Source: Cryptosporangium sp044454545 (GTDB lineage Bacteria; Actinomycetota; Actinomycetes; Mycobacteriales; Cryptosporangiaceae). Taken from it: 64,000 nucleotides of DNA. This document shows positions 34,908-43,012 of the stretch, one piece after another (the first letter of the stretch is position 1; the number at the start of each line of letters is the position of its first letter). The notes below the pieces were generated by a model that made no database searches, was not told the DNA's origin, and worked only from the letters and a program-made list of their open reading frames with translations. The stretch lies in NCBI RefSeq assembly GCF_044454545.1, contig NZ_JBITDV010000011.1:124001-188000 (forward strand), given 5' to 3'. Made by a program: the position numbers and the translations under genes.

Positions 34908-36857
34908 GTGGCGAACAAGCATCGGTTCCTCGGAGTCCTGTCCAGCGGTCTGGTCACCGCTCTTGCCCTGGTCGCCACCCCGGCGACCGCGGCCCCGCCC
35001 CCCGGCCCCGCCATCCAGACGAACGCCCCCGCCCCGGAGAACGCTCCTGCCGCCCCTCCGGACGGCCCCGCTGCCCCTGAGAACGCCCCGGCCGCCCCGC
35101 GGGACGGCCTCCCCGCCCCGGAGAACGCTCCTGCCGCCCCTCCGGACGGCCCCGCTGCCCCGGAAAACGCCCCCGCCACCCCGCCGAACAGCCCCGCGGC
35201 CACGGCGATCGGCTACGGCGGCGCGGTCTCGACCGTCGACCCGGACGCGACCGCGATCGGCATCGAGGTCCTCCGCAAGGGCGGCAACGCCGTGGACGCC
35301 GCCGTAGCGACGGCCGCCGCCCTCGGCGTCACCGAGCCGTACTCGTCCGGCGTCGGCGGAGGCGGCTTCTTCGTCTACTACGACGCCGAGCGCAAGCGCG
35401 TCTACACGATCGACGGCCGGGAGACCGCGCCGAAGACCTTCACCCCGGCCGTCTTCACCGAGAACGGCCGGCCGATCCCGTTCGACGACGTGGTCACCAG
35501 CGGTCTGAGCGTCGGCGTCCCCGGTACCCCGCTCACCTGGGCCCGGGCACTCGACTCGTGGGGCACGCGGAACCTCGCCCAATCATTGGCACCGGCCACC
35601 GACCTGGCCCGGAAAGGCTTCGTCGTGGACCGGACGTTCCACGACCAGACGGCCGACAACGCGGCTCGGTTCGCCCTGTTCCCGGCCACGAAAGCGCTGT
35701 TCCTGCCCGGTGGCCGACTGCCCGCCGTCGGCACCACGCTGCGCAACCCGGACCTGGCCCGCACCTACGAGACGTTGGCGAAAACCGGCGTCGAGGCCGT
35801 CTACCACGGCCCGATCGGCGCCGACATCGTCCGCACCGCGCAGCACCCGCCTGCTACCAAGGCCGTACGGAAAGGGCAGCTCACCACCGCCGACCTGGCC
35901 GCCTACACCGCTCCGTTCCGCGCGCCGACCCGCACCGGGTACGAGGGCCTCGACGTGTACAGCATGGCGCCGCCCTCCTCCGGCGGTACCACGGTCGGTG
36001 AGGCGCTCAACATCGTCGAACATGCCGGTCTGAATGGCCTCGGCCCGACCGGGTACCTGCACCGGTACCTGGCGTCGTCGACGCTCGCGTTCGCCGACCG
36101 CAACCGCTGGGTCGCAGATCCCGACGTCCAGGACGTACCGGTCAGTGGTCTGTTGTCGGACAGGTTCGCGGCCACCCGGTCGTGCCTGATCGACCCGGGC
36201 CGGGCGCTCACCACCCCGCAGCCGCCCGGCGACCCGCGCACCGTCGGCGGCCACTGCGCCCGGCCGGCCGGTAGCCCGGCCCCGACCCCCTACGAGGGAA
36301 ACTCCACCACCCACCTCACGGTCGCCGACCGGTGGGGGAACGTGGTGGCCTACACGCTGACGATCGAGCAGACCGGCGGATCCGGGATCACCGTCCCGGG
36401 CCGGGGGTTCCTGCTGAACAACGAGCTCACCGACTTCAACTTCACCCCGGTGACGCCGGGCGTCCCGGACCCGAACCTGCCCGGGCCGGGCAAGCGCCCG
36501 CGCAGCTCGATGGCGCCGACGATCGTGCTGAGCCACGGCCGGCCGCTGCTCGCGCTCGGGTCGCCGGGCGGGGCCACGATCATCACGACCGTGCTCCAGA
36601 TCCTGCTCGGGCGGCTCGACCGCGGTCTGAGCCTGCCCCAGGCGATCGCGGCCCCCCGGGCGTCGGCCCGGAACGGAAAGGCCGTCGAGGCCGAACCTTC
36701 GTTCGACACCCGTGCGCTCACGGCGCTCGGCTGGACCTTTACTCCGGTGAAGGAGATCGGTGCCGCCACCGGCATCGAGTTCCTCCACGACGGCCGCCTC
36801 CTCGCCGCCGCGGAACCCGTACGCCGAGGCGGCGGTTCCGCCGCCGTCGTGCGCTGA
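34908..36857 (+). CDS. ggt: Secreted gamma-glutamyltransferase
   Basis: The 649-residue Ntn-hydrolase has a signal peptide (V-L-S-S-G-L-V-T-A-L-A-L-V-A-T-P-A-T-A-A). A linker follows, about residues 30-98, of repeated P-E-N-A-P-A-A-P and P-D-G-P-A-A-P, then the GGT fold: L-R-K-G-G-N-A-V-D-A-A-V-A, G-V-G-G-G-G-F-F and the autocatalytic Thr467 in N-S-T-T-H-L-T-V-A-D. Later motifs are R-S-S-M-A-P-T-I and G-S-P-G-G-A-T-I-I. It would self-cleave before Thr467 and hydrolyse or transfer gamma-glutamyl groups of glutathione-like compounds or poly-glutamate outside the cell. GTG at 34908 with ggggagg upstream. It sits between the adhesin and the pilus locus. Confidence 0.9.
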   Translation: MANKHRFLGVLSSGLVTALALVATPATAAPPPGPAIQTNAPAPENAPAAPPDGPAAPENAPAAPRDGLPAPENAPAAPPDGPAAPENAPATPPNSPAATAIGYGGAVSTVDPDATAIGIEVLRKGGNAVDAAVATAAALGVTEPYSSGVGGGGFFVYYDAERKRVYTIDGRETAPKTFTPAVFTENGRPIPFDDVVTSGLSVGVPGTPLTWARALDSWGTRNLAQSLAPATDLARKGFVVDRTFHDQTADNAARFALFPATKALFLPGGRLPAVGTTLRNPDLARTYETLAKTGVEAVYHGPIGADIVRTAQHPPATKAVRKGQLTTADLAAYTAPFRAPTRTGYEGLDVYSMAPPSSGGTTVGEALNIVEHAGLNGLGPTGYLHRYLASSTLAFADRNRWVADPDVQDVPVSGLLSDRFAATRSCLIDPGRALTTPQPPGDPRTVGGHCARPAGSPAPTPYEGNSTTHLTVADRWGNVVAYTLTIEQTGGSGITVPGRGFLLNNELTDFNFTPVTPGVPDPNLPGPGKRPRSSMAPTIVLSHGRPLLALGSPGGATIITTVLQILLGRLDRGLSLPQAIAAPRASARNGKAVEAEPSFDTRALTALGWTFTPVKEIGAATGIEFLHDGRLLAAAEPVRRGGGSAAVVR

Positions 36858-36971
36858 ATCCAGCAACCGGCCTGCACTCGGAGTACACCGGTACGGCACT
36901 CGAACCCCTCGTACGGCCGTCGATGAGAAGGGCACAGGGGCAAGGAGCCCCGGTGAAACAGGGGGTCCGAG

Positions 36972-37175
36972 ATGTTCCTGCACGCCTACACCGCCGTTGT
37001 GTCCCGCGCCGCCGTCCGTGTGGACGCGCTGAAGGCCCGCTCCGAGCGTGGCGCCACCGCAGTCGAGTACGGCCTGCTCGCCGCGCTCATCGCCGCCGTC
37101 ATCGTGACGACCGTCCTGGCGCTCGGCGGCAAGATCAACACCGCGTTCAGCAAGATCAACGCCAACCTCACCTGA
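36972..37175 (+). CDS. Flp-family type IVb pilin 1
   Basis: The 67-residue pilin has a basic leader, then the processing region A-R-S-E-R-G-A-T-A-V-E-Y-G-L-L-A-A-L-I-A: cleavage would follow the Gly, leaving the conserved Glu at mature position 5 next to Tyr, the Flp hallmark. A short C-terminal K-I-N-T-A-F segment follows. It is the first of three tandem pilin genes and the start of the Tad locus. Its first 135 nt are essentially identical to pilin 2. Confidence 0.92.
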   Translation: MFLHAYTAVVSRAAVRVDALKARSERGATAVEYGLLAALIAAVIVTTVLALGGKINTAFSKINANLT

Positions 37176-37310
37176 TCCGGCGACCGCGAGCCGCGACACA
37201 CACCCGAATTTCCCTCACCCGCGTCGGCACGGATGCCGATAACGGGGTTGTCCGGTAGCAGTCCTGCTGGCCGGCCCACGGATGGACCGACCGACATGAA
37301 GCGAGGATCG

Positions 37311-37514
37311 ATGTTCCTGCACGCCTACACCGCCGTTGTGTCCCGCGCCGCCGTCCGTGTGGACGCGCTGAAGGCCCGCTCCGAGCGTGGCGCCACCGCA
37401 GTCGAGTACGGCCTGCTCGCCGCGCTCATCGCCGCCGTCATCGTCGCCACCGTTCTCGCGCTCGGCGGCAAGATCAACACGGCGTTCAACAAGGTCAGCT
37501 CGAACCTTCCCTGA
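37311..37514 (+). CDS. Flp-family type IVb pilin 2
   Basis: The 67-residue paralogue is nearly identical to pilin 1 at both DNA and protein level; differences are confined to the last third (N-K-V-S-S-N-L-P end). The ATG at 37311 matches the pilin 1 start; the longer frame from 37233 crosses the intergenic region. Recent duplication or gene conversion is likely. The end is followed by a strong hairpin at 37525-37556. Confidence 0.92.
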   Translation: MFLHAYTAVVSRAAVRVDALKARSERGATAVEYGLLAALIAAVIVATVLALGGKINTAFNKVSSNLP

Positions 37515-37524
37515 TCAAAGGTCA

Positions 37525-37556
37525 TTCGGTGTGCCCCCGCCCGGGGGCACACCGAA
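37525..37556 (+). terminator. Strong hairpin between pilin 2 and pilin 3
   Basis: Perfect 15-bp arms, 37525-37539 and 37542-37556, lie 11 nt after the pilin 2 stop. In a pilus operon, such a partial terminator or 3' stabiliser would allow high pilin mRNA with limited read-through into assembly genes. Confidence 0.7.
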
Positions 37557-37616
37557 GCCTGGCCGCGACACCGCTGACCGGTCCACGGACGGGCCGGTCG
37601 TTCTAAGCGAGGATCG

Positions 37617-37808
37617 ATGTTCCTGTACGCCTACACCGCGGTCGTCGAGCGCGCCGCCGCGCTGAAGGCCCGCTCCGACCGGGGAGCGACCGCCGTCGAG
37701 TACGGCTTGCTCGCCGCGCTCATCGCGGCGGTGATCGTCGCGACCGTGCTCACGCTCGGTGGAAAGATCAACACCGCCTTCCAGAAGATCACGGACCTCC
37801 TGCCCTGA
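37617..37808 (+). CDS. Flp-family type IVb pilin 3
   Basis: The 63-residue pilin has the same R-G-A-T-A-V-E-Y-G-L-L-A-A-L core but a shortened leader (four residues fewer) and a diverged tail K-I-T-D-L-L-P. It is probably a minor or alternative pilin. It lies 11 nt before the tadE-like gene. Confidence 0.9.
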   Translation: MFLYAYTAVVERAAALKARSDRGATAVEYGLLAALIAAVIVATVLTLGGKINTAFQKITDLLP

Positions 37809-37819
37809 CGGGCCAGCCG

Positions 37820-38266
37820 ATGAGAGAACGCCTCGAACCAACGCCTGCCGTCCCGGCCTCCCGCCGGGGTGGCAGGCGTTCGTCGTCGTGGGGGCGCGAT
37901 CGGGGTGCGGCCGCGATCGAGCTGGCGATCGTGCTGCCGATCATGCTGGTGATGATCTTCGGCGTCATCGACTTCGGCCGGATGATCAGTGCCCAGGCGA
38001 CGCTGAGCGACGCGGCTCGGGAGGCCGCCCGTGCGCTCGCGTTCAACCAGGACGCCACGCTCCGGGCCCAGAAAGTGACCGGCACCACGGGCACCACGGT
38101 CACGGCGTCGACCGCCTGCCCGTCCACCGGCGCGGTCGCCTCGTCGACAGCGACGGTCACGCTCAATCAGACGTTCACGTACATCACCCCGGTGATGGTC
38201 CTGCTCGGCAGCGCCACCACCACGAAGACCCTGACCGCCACCGGGGTGATGGCGTGCCTGGGCTGA
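37820..38266 (+). CDS. TadE-like pseudopilin
   Basis: The 148-residue protein has a basic N-terminus and the TadE-like motif R-G-A-A-A-I-E-L-A-I-V-L-P-I-M-L-V-M-I-F-G-V-I-D-F-G-R. An extracytoplasmic domain follows with two cysteines (A-C-P and A-C-L-G). TadE-type pseudopilins are processed by the prepilin peptidase and assist Flp pilus assembly. A strong hairpin (about 37840-37879) lies within its first codons. The 3' end overlaps the next gene by 13 nt. Confidence 0.85.
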   Translation: MRERLEPTPAVPASRRGGRRSSSWGRDRGAAAIELAIVLPIMLVMIFGVIDFGRMISAQATLSDAAREAARALAFNQDATLRAQKVTGTTGTTVTASTACPSTGAVASSTATVTLNQTFTYITPVMVLLGSATTTKTLTATGVMACLG

Positions 38267-39540
38267 CCCCGGCGAAGACCCGGCCCTGGTGGGACCGGCT
38301 CGCCGGACGCCGGCCGACCGGCGAGCGGGGCGCGGTGGCGATCATCGCGGCCGCGGTTCTGGCCGGCGGCGTGCTGTTCGGCATGGGGACGCTCACGGTC
38401 GACGTCGGCAAGCTCTACAACGAGCGCGAGCAGCTCCAGTCCGGCGCCGATGCCGCGTCCTGGGCGCTCGCCCGCGTCTGTGCGACCGCGTCCACGGCGG
38501 CCACCTGCGGCAGCCAGTCGCTGCTCGCGTCGTCGCTGGCCGGCGCGAACGCGAAGGACGGCGTGTCCGACGTCAGCCTGATCTGCGGCCGCGGCACCGG
38601 CCTGGCCGCGTGCCCGGCCCAGACCACGCTGATGTCCGACTGCCTGGGCACGGCTCCGGCGACCGCGAAGTACGTCGAGGTCCGCACGTCGACCAAACAG
38701 ACCGACGGGTCGACAAAACTCCCGCCGACGTTCGCGGGCCTGCTGGACGCCTCGAACACCGGGCAGAAGCTCGGCGCCTGCTCCCGGGTGTCGTGGGGGA
38801 TTCCGAACACCGCGACCGTGCTCGCGATCGGCATCGGCCGCTGCGAATTCTGGAAAATGACGAACAACGGATTGCTGTATTACCTGGTCAGCGGCGTTGG
38901 TGGACTGCTCACCGGCCTGCTCGGAGGCCTGGGGACGAGCGTCGGCGGCCTGCTCGGCGCGAACCCGCCCGCGGCCGGCGGCGACCTGATCTTCATCCAC
39001 GACACGCTGGCCAAGACCACGACCAACCCGGCCTGCAACGCCAACCCGCCGACGACGCCGGTCTCGCCGACGGTCTGGACCGGCGGAAACGGTTTCGGCT
39101 TCCTGGCCGGCGCGTACAACGACCCCAACTGCGTGCAAACCGTCACTGTGGGTGACGTCCTGCCCGCCTCCGACCTGGGGTTGCTCGCGCCGGTGAACTG
39201 CCTGACGCCGCTGCAGAACGCGGTGGACACCGGCCGGCCGGTTCTCGTCCCGATCTACGACTACCAATGGAACCCGGTCGTCAATCTCAGCGCCTACACG
39301 GTCCGGATCGCGGGGTTCGCGGCGTTCGTCGTCCGTGGGTTCCAGATCGGCCTGCTCAACGGCACTCTGAAGGCGGTCGGGTCGCTGTTGAACCTCTCCG
39401 GCGGCCCCCAGTGCACGATCCTGGTCGACTACTGCCTCGACGGTTACTTCACGCAGGCGATCGTTCCGGCCCCGGCGGTCTACGTGGGCAGCTTGGGTAC
39501 CACCGACTACGGCGTCTCACTCATGACGCGGGTCGGGTAG
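38254..39540 (+). CDS. TadG-like pilus-associated protein
   Basis: The 428-residue protein starts at GTG 38254, overlapping tadE. It begins R-P-T-G-E-R-G-A-V-A-I-I-A-A-A-V-L with the Tad/TadG-type N-terminal helix, then V-D-V-G-K-L-Y-N-E-R-E-Q-L-Q-S-G-A-D-A-A, a signature of TadG-related proteins. A large extracellular domain with many cysteines (about 12) follows, suggesting disulfides. It is probably a pilus-tip or envelope-linking component. No VWA MIDAS motif is apparent, unlike Gram-negative TadG. Confidence 0.8.
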   Translation: MPGLTPAKTRPWWDRLAGRRPTGERGAVAIIAAAVLAGGVLFGMGTLTVDVGKLYNEREQLQSGADAASWALARVCATASTAATCGSQSLLASSLAGANAKDGVSDVSLICGRGTGLAACPAQTTLMSDCLGTAPATAKYVEVRTSTKQTDGSTKLPPTFAGLLDASNTGQKLGACSRVSWGIPNTATVLAIGIGRCEFWKMTNNGLLYYLVSGVGGLLTGLLGGLGTSVGGLLGANPPAAGGDLIFIHDTLAKTTTNPACNANPPTTPVSPTVWTGGNGFGFLAGAYNDPNCVQTVTVGDVLPASDLGLLAPVNCLTPLQNAVDTGRPVLVPIYDYQWNPVVNLSAYTVRIAGFAAFVVRGFQIGLLNGTLKAVGSLLNLSGGPQCTILVDYCLDGYFTQAIVPAPAVYVGSLGTTDYGVSLMTRVG

Positions 39541-39587
39541 CCGATGGGGAGCCAAACGGTCGATACAGCGAGAATGGCTAATCCCGG

Positions 39588-40325
39588 ATGAGACGTCGTC
39601 TACTGGCACTGGCGCTTGCGTTCGTGCTGGCTCTGCTGGGTTGCGTGGGCATACTCGCCTACGTCGGCGGAGCCGACGACCGCGCGGTAGCGGGGAAGAA
39701 GCCGGTCGAGGTACTCGTGGCCGGTGCGTTGCTCCCGGCCGGCACCACCGGCGCCGAACTGCGCAACGGCGGCAAGCTGAAGACCGTCCTGATGCCGGCC
39801 GAGTCGGTGCCGTCGGACGCGCTCGGGACGATCCCCGCCGGTCTGGACAACCTGGCCCTGACCGCGGACGTCCAGCCCAGCCAGCTACTGCTGCGGGGCG
39901 CGCTCGGCCGCAAGCAGACCAGCACCGGCGGCCTGACGATCCCGGCCGGGAAGCTGGCGGTGAGCGTCGACATGACGGCCGCGTCCCGGGTGGCCGGCTA
40001 CGTCCGGCCCGGTTCCGAGGTCGCGGTGTTCTACACCTACCAGCCGACGGCGGACAGCGCGGACGGCTCCAGCGTCACCAACGCCGAGAAGGCCACCGCG
40101 ACCCGGGTCCTGCTTCCCCGGGCGCAGGTGCTGGCGATCGGCGAGGCGGGCACCGTCAAGACCGCCGCCGCCGCGACGATCGCGGTCACGCTGGCGACCA
40201 CCCAGGCGGACGCGGAACGGCTGGTGCAGGCCTCGCAGACGGGAACGCTCTCGCTCGGGCTCCTCAACGACGCGGTGACGGTCGAGCCGGGTAGCGGCGT
40301 CGACACCGACACCCTCTTCCGGTAG
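39588..40325 (+). CDS. cpaB: CpaB/RcpC-like pilus assembly protein (SAF domain)
   Basis: The 245-residue protein has an N-terminal membrane helix (L-L-A-L-A-L-A-F-V-L-A-L-L-G-C-V-G-I-L-A-Y) and an SAF-type region with V-E-V-L-V-A-G-A-L-L-P-A-G-T and L-L-L-R-G-A-L-G. The conserved R-V-A-G-Y-V-R-P-G-S-E-V-A-V-F segment of CpaB follows. In Gram-negatives CpaB stabilises the secretin; here, with no outer membrane, it likely links the machine to the cell wall. It lies 16 nt before cpaE. Confidence 0.85.
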   Translation: MRRRLLALALAFVLALLGCVGILAYVGGADDRAVAGKKPVEVLVAGALLPAGTTGAELRNGGKLKTVLMPAESVPSDALGTIPAGLDNLALTADVQPSQLLLRGALGRKQTSTGGLTIPAGKLAVSVDMTAASRVAGYVRPGSEVAVFYTYQPTADSADGSSVTNAEKATATRVLLPRAQVLAIGEAGTVKTAAAATIAVTLATTQADAERLVQASQTGTLSLGLLNDAVTVEPGSGVDTDTLFR

Positions 40326-40341
40326 GCGACAGGAGCCCGGT

Positions 40342-41517
40342 GTGATCTACCTCGAACCGTCCGCGGAGAACATCATCGACACACCGGCGAACATCGCTGC
40401 CGCCGGTTTCACGCTGGTCAACTCCTGGAAGAAGCTCACCGCCCACCTGGAGCGGCACCCGGGAACGCTCCTCGTGGTGCTCGGGGCCGGGGTCGAGTTC
40501 GGTGCGGCCGTCGAGTTCGCCGCCTACCAGCGGGTCAAGAGCCCCGCCATGGGGGTGGTGCTGCTCCGTCGTCAGGTGACCCCGCAGATGCTGGCGGACG
40601 CCATGCGGGCCGGCATCCGTGAGGTCGCCGACCTGGACGACCCGGCCGCGATCAAGGCGGCGTGCACCCGGGCGCTCGAGGTGTCGCGGGCCCTGCGCAG
40701 CGCGGCGCAGAGCAACCGGGAATCGAGCTCGGAGGGGAAGGTCGTCACGATCTTCTCCGGCAAGGGCGGCTGCGGGAAGAGCACGGTCGCCACGAACCTC
40801 GCGGTCGCGCTGGCCGCAGGCGGAAGCCGCCGGGTCTGCTTGATCGACCTCGACCTGCAGTTCGGCGACGTCGCGATCATGCTGCAGCTGACGCCGGTGC
40901 GCAGCATCGCGGACGCGATCGGCATGGCCGGGCGCCTGGACGAGCCGGGCCTGCGCTCGCTGCTCACCCGGTACTGCCCCGGCGTCGACGTGGCGCTGGC
41001 GCCGGCCGGGCCGGCCGAGGGCGAGCACGTCACCCGTGACCTGGTGACCGAGCTGATCAACATGGCGAAGTCGCTGTTCGACTTCGTGGTGATCGACACC
41101 CCGCCGTTCTTCTCCGACCAGGTGCTGTCGGCGCTGGACGTCTCGGACCTGTACGTCCCGGTGGTCACCCCGGACCTGCCGACGCTGAAGAGCGTCCGCC
41201 TGACGTTGGACATGTTCGACGTACTGGAGTACCCGCGCGAACGGCGGCTGGCCCTCCTCAACCGGGCGAACTCCCAGGTGGGCCTGACGATCGCGGACGT
41301 GGAGGAAGCGGTCGGCACCCCGATGGCGGTGCACATGCCGTCCTCGCGGGACGTGCCGGTGTCGATCAACAAGGGTGTCCCGATCGCGCTGGACGACCCG
41401 AACAACCCGGTGAGCCAGGCGATCCGGCACCTGGCGAACCGCTGCGCGGACGTGGACGAGTCCACCACGCCGGTCGAGGCGAAGCGCCGGGTGCCCATCT
41501 TCGGCCGGAGGAGATGA
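40342..41517 (+). CDS. cpaE: CpaE-like ParA/MinD-type ATPase of the Tad system
   Basis: The 391-residue protein has a pseudo-receiver N-terminal domain (about 1-125), then a deviant Walker A G-K-G-G-C-G-K-S-T at 140-148. L-I-D-L-D-L-Q-F-G-D (Walker A') and V-V-I-D-T-P-P-F-F follow. CpaE localises the Tad machinery in the cell. It starts with GTG at 40342. The stop is one nt before the cpaF GTG, within a compact operon. Confidence 0.9.
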   Translation: MIYLEPSAENIIDTPANIAAAGFTLVNSWKKLTAHLERHPGTLLVVLGAGVEFGAAVEFAAYQRVKSPAMGVVLLRRQVTPQMLADAMRAGIREVADLDDPAAIKAACTRALEVSRALRSAAQSNRESSSEGKVVTIFSGKGGCGKSTVATNLAVALAAGGSRRVCLIDLDLQFGDVAIMLQLTPVRSIADAIGMAGRLDEPGLRSLLTRYCPGVDVALAPAGPAEGEHVTRDLVTELINMAKSLFDFVVIDTPPFFSDQVLSALDVSDLYVPVVTPDLPTLKSVRLTLDMFDVLEYPRERRLALLNRANSQVGLTIADVEEAVGTPMAVHMPSSRDVPVSINKGVPIALDDPNNPVSQAIRHLANRCADVDESTTPVEAKRRVPIFGRRR

Positions 41518-41518
41518 C

Positions 41519-43012
41519 GTGGGGCTCGCCGACCGGCTGCTGGCCAAGCAGAAGCAGGCCGATCCGGAACTGGAGGACGCCGAGGTAGAGCCGGTTGCTT
41601 CGGCCGGGTCCGAACCGGCCGTCCTGCCGATCGAGAGCCGCCGGCTGGCGGCCAAGAGCCGACGATCCACCTCGGCCGACGGGGGCCGGCAGGACGCGGC
41701 CTCGCGCTACCGGGAGGCAGGCCGGCAGCTCGCCGACCCGATCACCGAGGTGCGCCACCGGGTCCAGCGGACGCTCGCCGAGATGCTCGGCCCGAAGCTC
41801 TACGAGCAGGGGGCCGAAGACCTGGACCTGCGGGTCCGGGACACGGTCAGCGATCTGCTGGCCCGCGAGGAGACGCCGCTCACCGGCCTCGACCGGGCCC
41901 GGATCATCCGGGAGGTCACCGACGAGGTGCTGGGCCACGGCCCGATCGAACCGCTGCTGCGTGACCCGAGCGTCAGCGAGGTGATGGTCAACGGACCGCA
42001 CCGCGTGTACGTCGAGCGCCGCGGACGCCTGGAGATGACCGACGCCGAGTTCAACGACGAGCCACACCTGCGCCGGGTGATCGACCGGATCGTCTCGCGG
42101 GTGGGGCGCCGGGTCGACGAGTCCAGCCCGATGGTCGACGCCCGTCTGCCCGACGGCAGCCGGGTGAACGCGATCGTGCCGCCGATCGCGCTGGACGGGT
42201 CGAGCCTCACGATCCGGAAGTTCGCGGTCGACCGGCTGACGATCGAGTCGCTGATCGGGTTCGGGACGCTCACCCGTGCTACCGCCGACCTGCTCTCGGC
42301 CTGCGTCCGTGGGCGGCTGAACATCGTGGTCAGCGGCGGTACCGGCTCCGGCAAGACGACGATGCTGAACGTGCTGTCGAGCTTCGTGCCGCACGACGAG
42401 CGCATCGTCACGGTCGAGGACGCCGCCGAGCTCCAGCTCAACCAGGACCACGTGGTGCGGCTGGAGTCGCGGCCGGCCAACGTGGAGGGACGGGGCACGA
42501 TCTCGGCCCGCGACCTGGTCAAGAATGCGCTGCGGATGCGGCCGGACCGGATCATCGTCGGTGAGGTCCGGGACGGCGCCGCGCTGGACATGCTGCAGGC
42601 GATGAACACCGGGCACGACGGCTCGCTGACGACCCTGCACGCGAACACGCCCCGGGACGCGATCGCCCGCCTCGAGACGATGGTGCTGATGGCCGGCATG
42701 GACCTGCCGATGCGCGCGATCCGCGACCAGGTCGTCTCGGCCGTGCACCTGATCATCCAGGTCAGCCGCTTGCGGGACGGCAGCCGCAAGGTCACGCACA
42801 TCACCGAGGTCGCGGGGATGGAGGGCGAAATCGTGACGATGCAGGACCTCTTCCTGTTCGACTACCGGGCGGGTACCGACGGCAACGGCCGGTTCCTCGG
42901 CACGCTGCAGCCGACCGGCCTCCGACCCGGGTTCATGGACGAGCTGTCCGCGCACGGCGTGGCGCTCCCGCCGGACGTCTTCGGAGCAGCGCCGGCCGGG
43001 CGCCCCCGGTGA
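41519..43012 (+). CDS. cpaF: CpaF/TadA secretion ATPase
   Basis: The 497-residue ATPase of the type II/IV secretion superfamily has the N-terminal D-P-S-V-S-E-V-M-V-N-G-P segment, Walker A G-G-T-G-S-G-K-T-T around 273-281, Asp box T-V-E-D-A-A-E-L-Q-L, Walker B R-P-D-R-I-I-V-G-E-V-R and a His box with T-L-H-A-N. It powers Flp pilus extension (and possibly retraction). The first about 70 residues are variable. Its TGA overlaps the GTG of tadB. Confidence 0.95.
   Translation: MGLADRLLAKQKQADPELEDAEVEPVASAGSEPAVLPIESRRLAAKSRRSTSADGGRQDAASRYREAGRQLADPITEVRHRVQRTLAEMLGPKLYEQGAEDLDLRVRDTVSDLLAREETPLTGLDRARIIREVTDEVLGHGPIEPLLRDPSVSEVMVNGPHRVYVERRGRLEMTDAEFNDEPHLRRVIDRIVSRVGRRVDESSPMVDARLPDGSRVNAIVPPIALDGSSLTIRKFAVDRLTIESLIGFGTLTRATADLLSACVRGRLNIVVSGGTGSGKTTMLNVLSSFVPHDERIVTVEDAAELQLNQDHVVRLESRPANVEGRGTISARDLVKNALRMRPDRIIVGEVRDGAALDMLQAMNTGHDGSLTTLHANTPRDAIARLETMVLMAGMDLPMRAIRDQVVSAVHLIIQVSRLRDGSRKVTHITEVAGMEGEIVTMQDLFLFDYRAGTDGNGRFLGTLQPTGLRPGFMDELSAHGVALPPDVFGAAPAGRPR

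Noticed and set aside
34845..35080. Continuation of the giant frame past the gap to 35080
   Set aside because: After the N-run that frame encodes R-P-G-P-V-type nonsense and overlaps the GGT start. The frame ending at 34844 carries a TIG domain and membrane helix and matches the pre-gap A-Q-S-G pattern.
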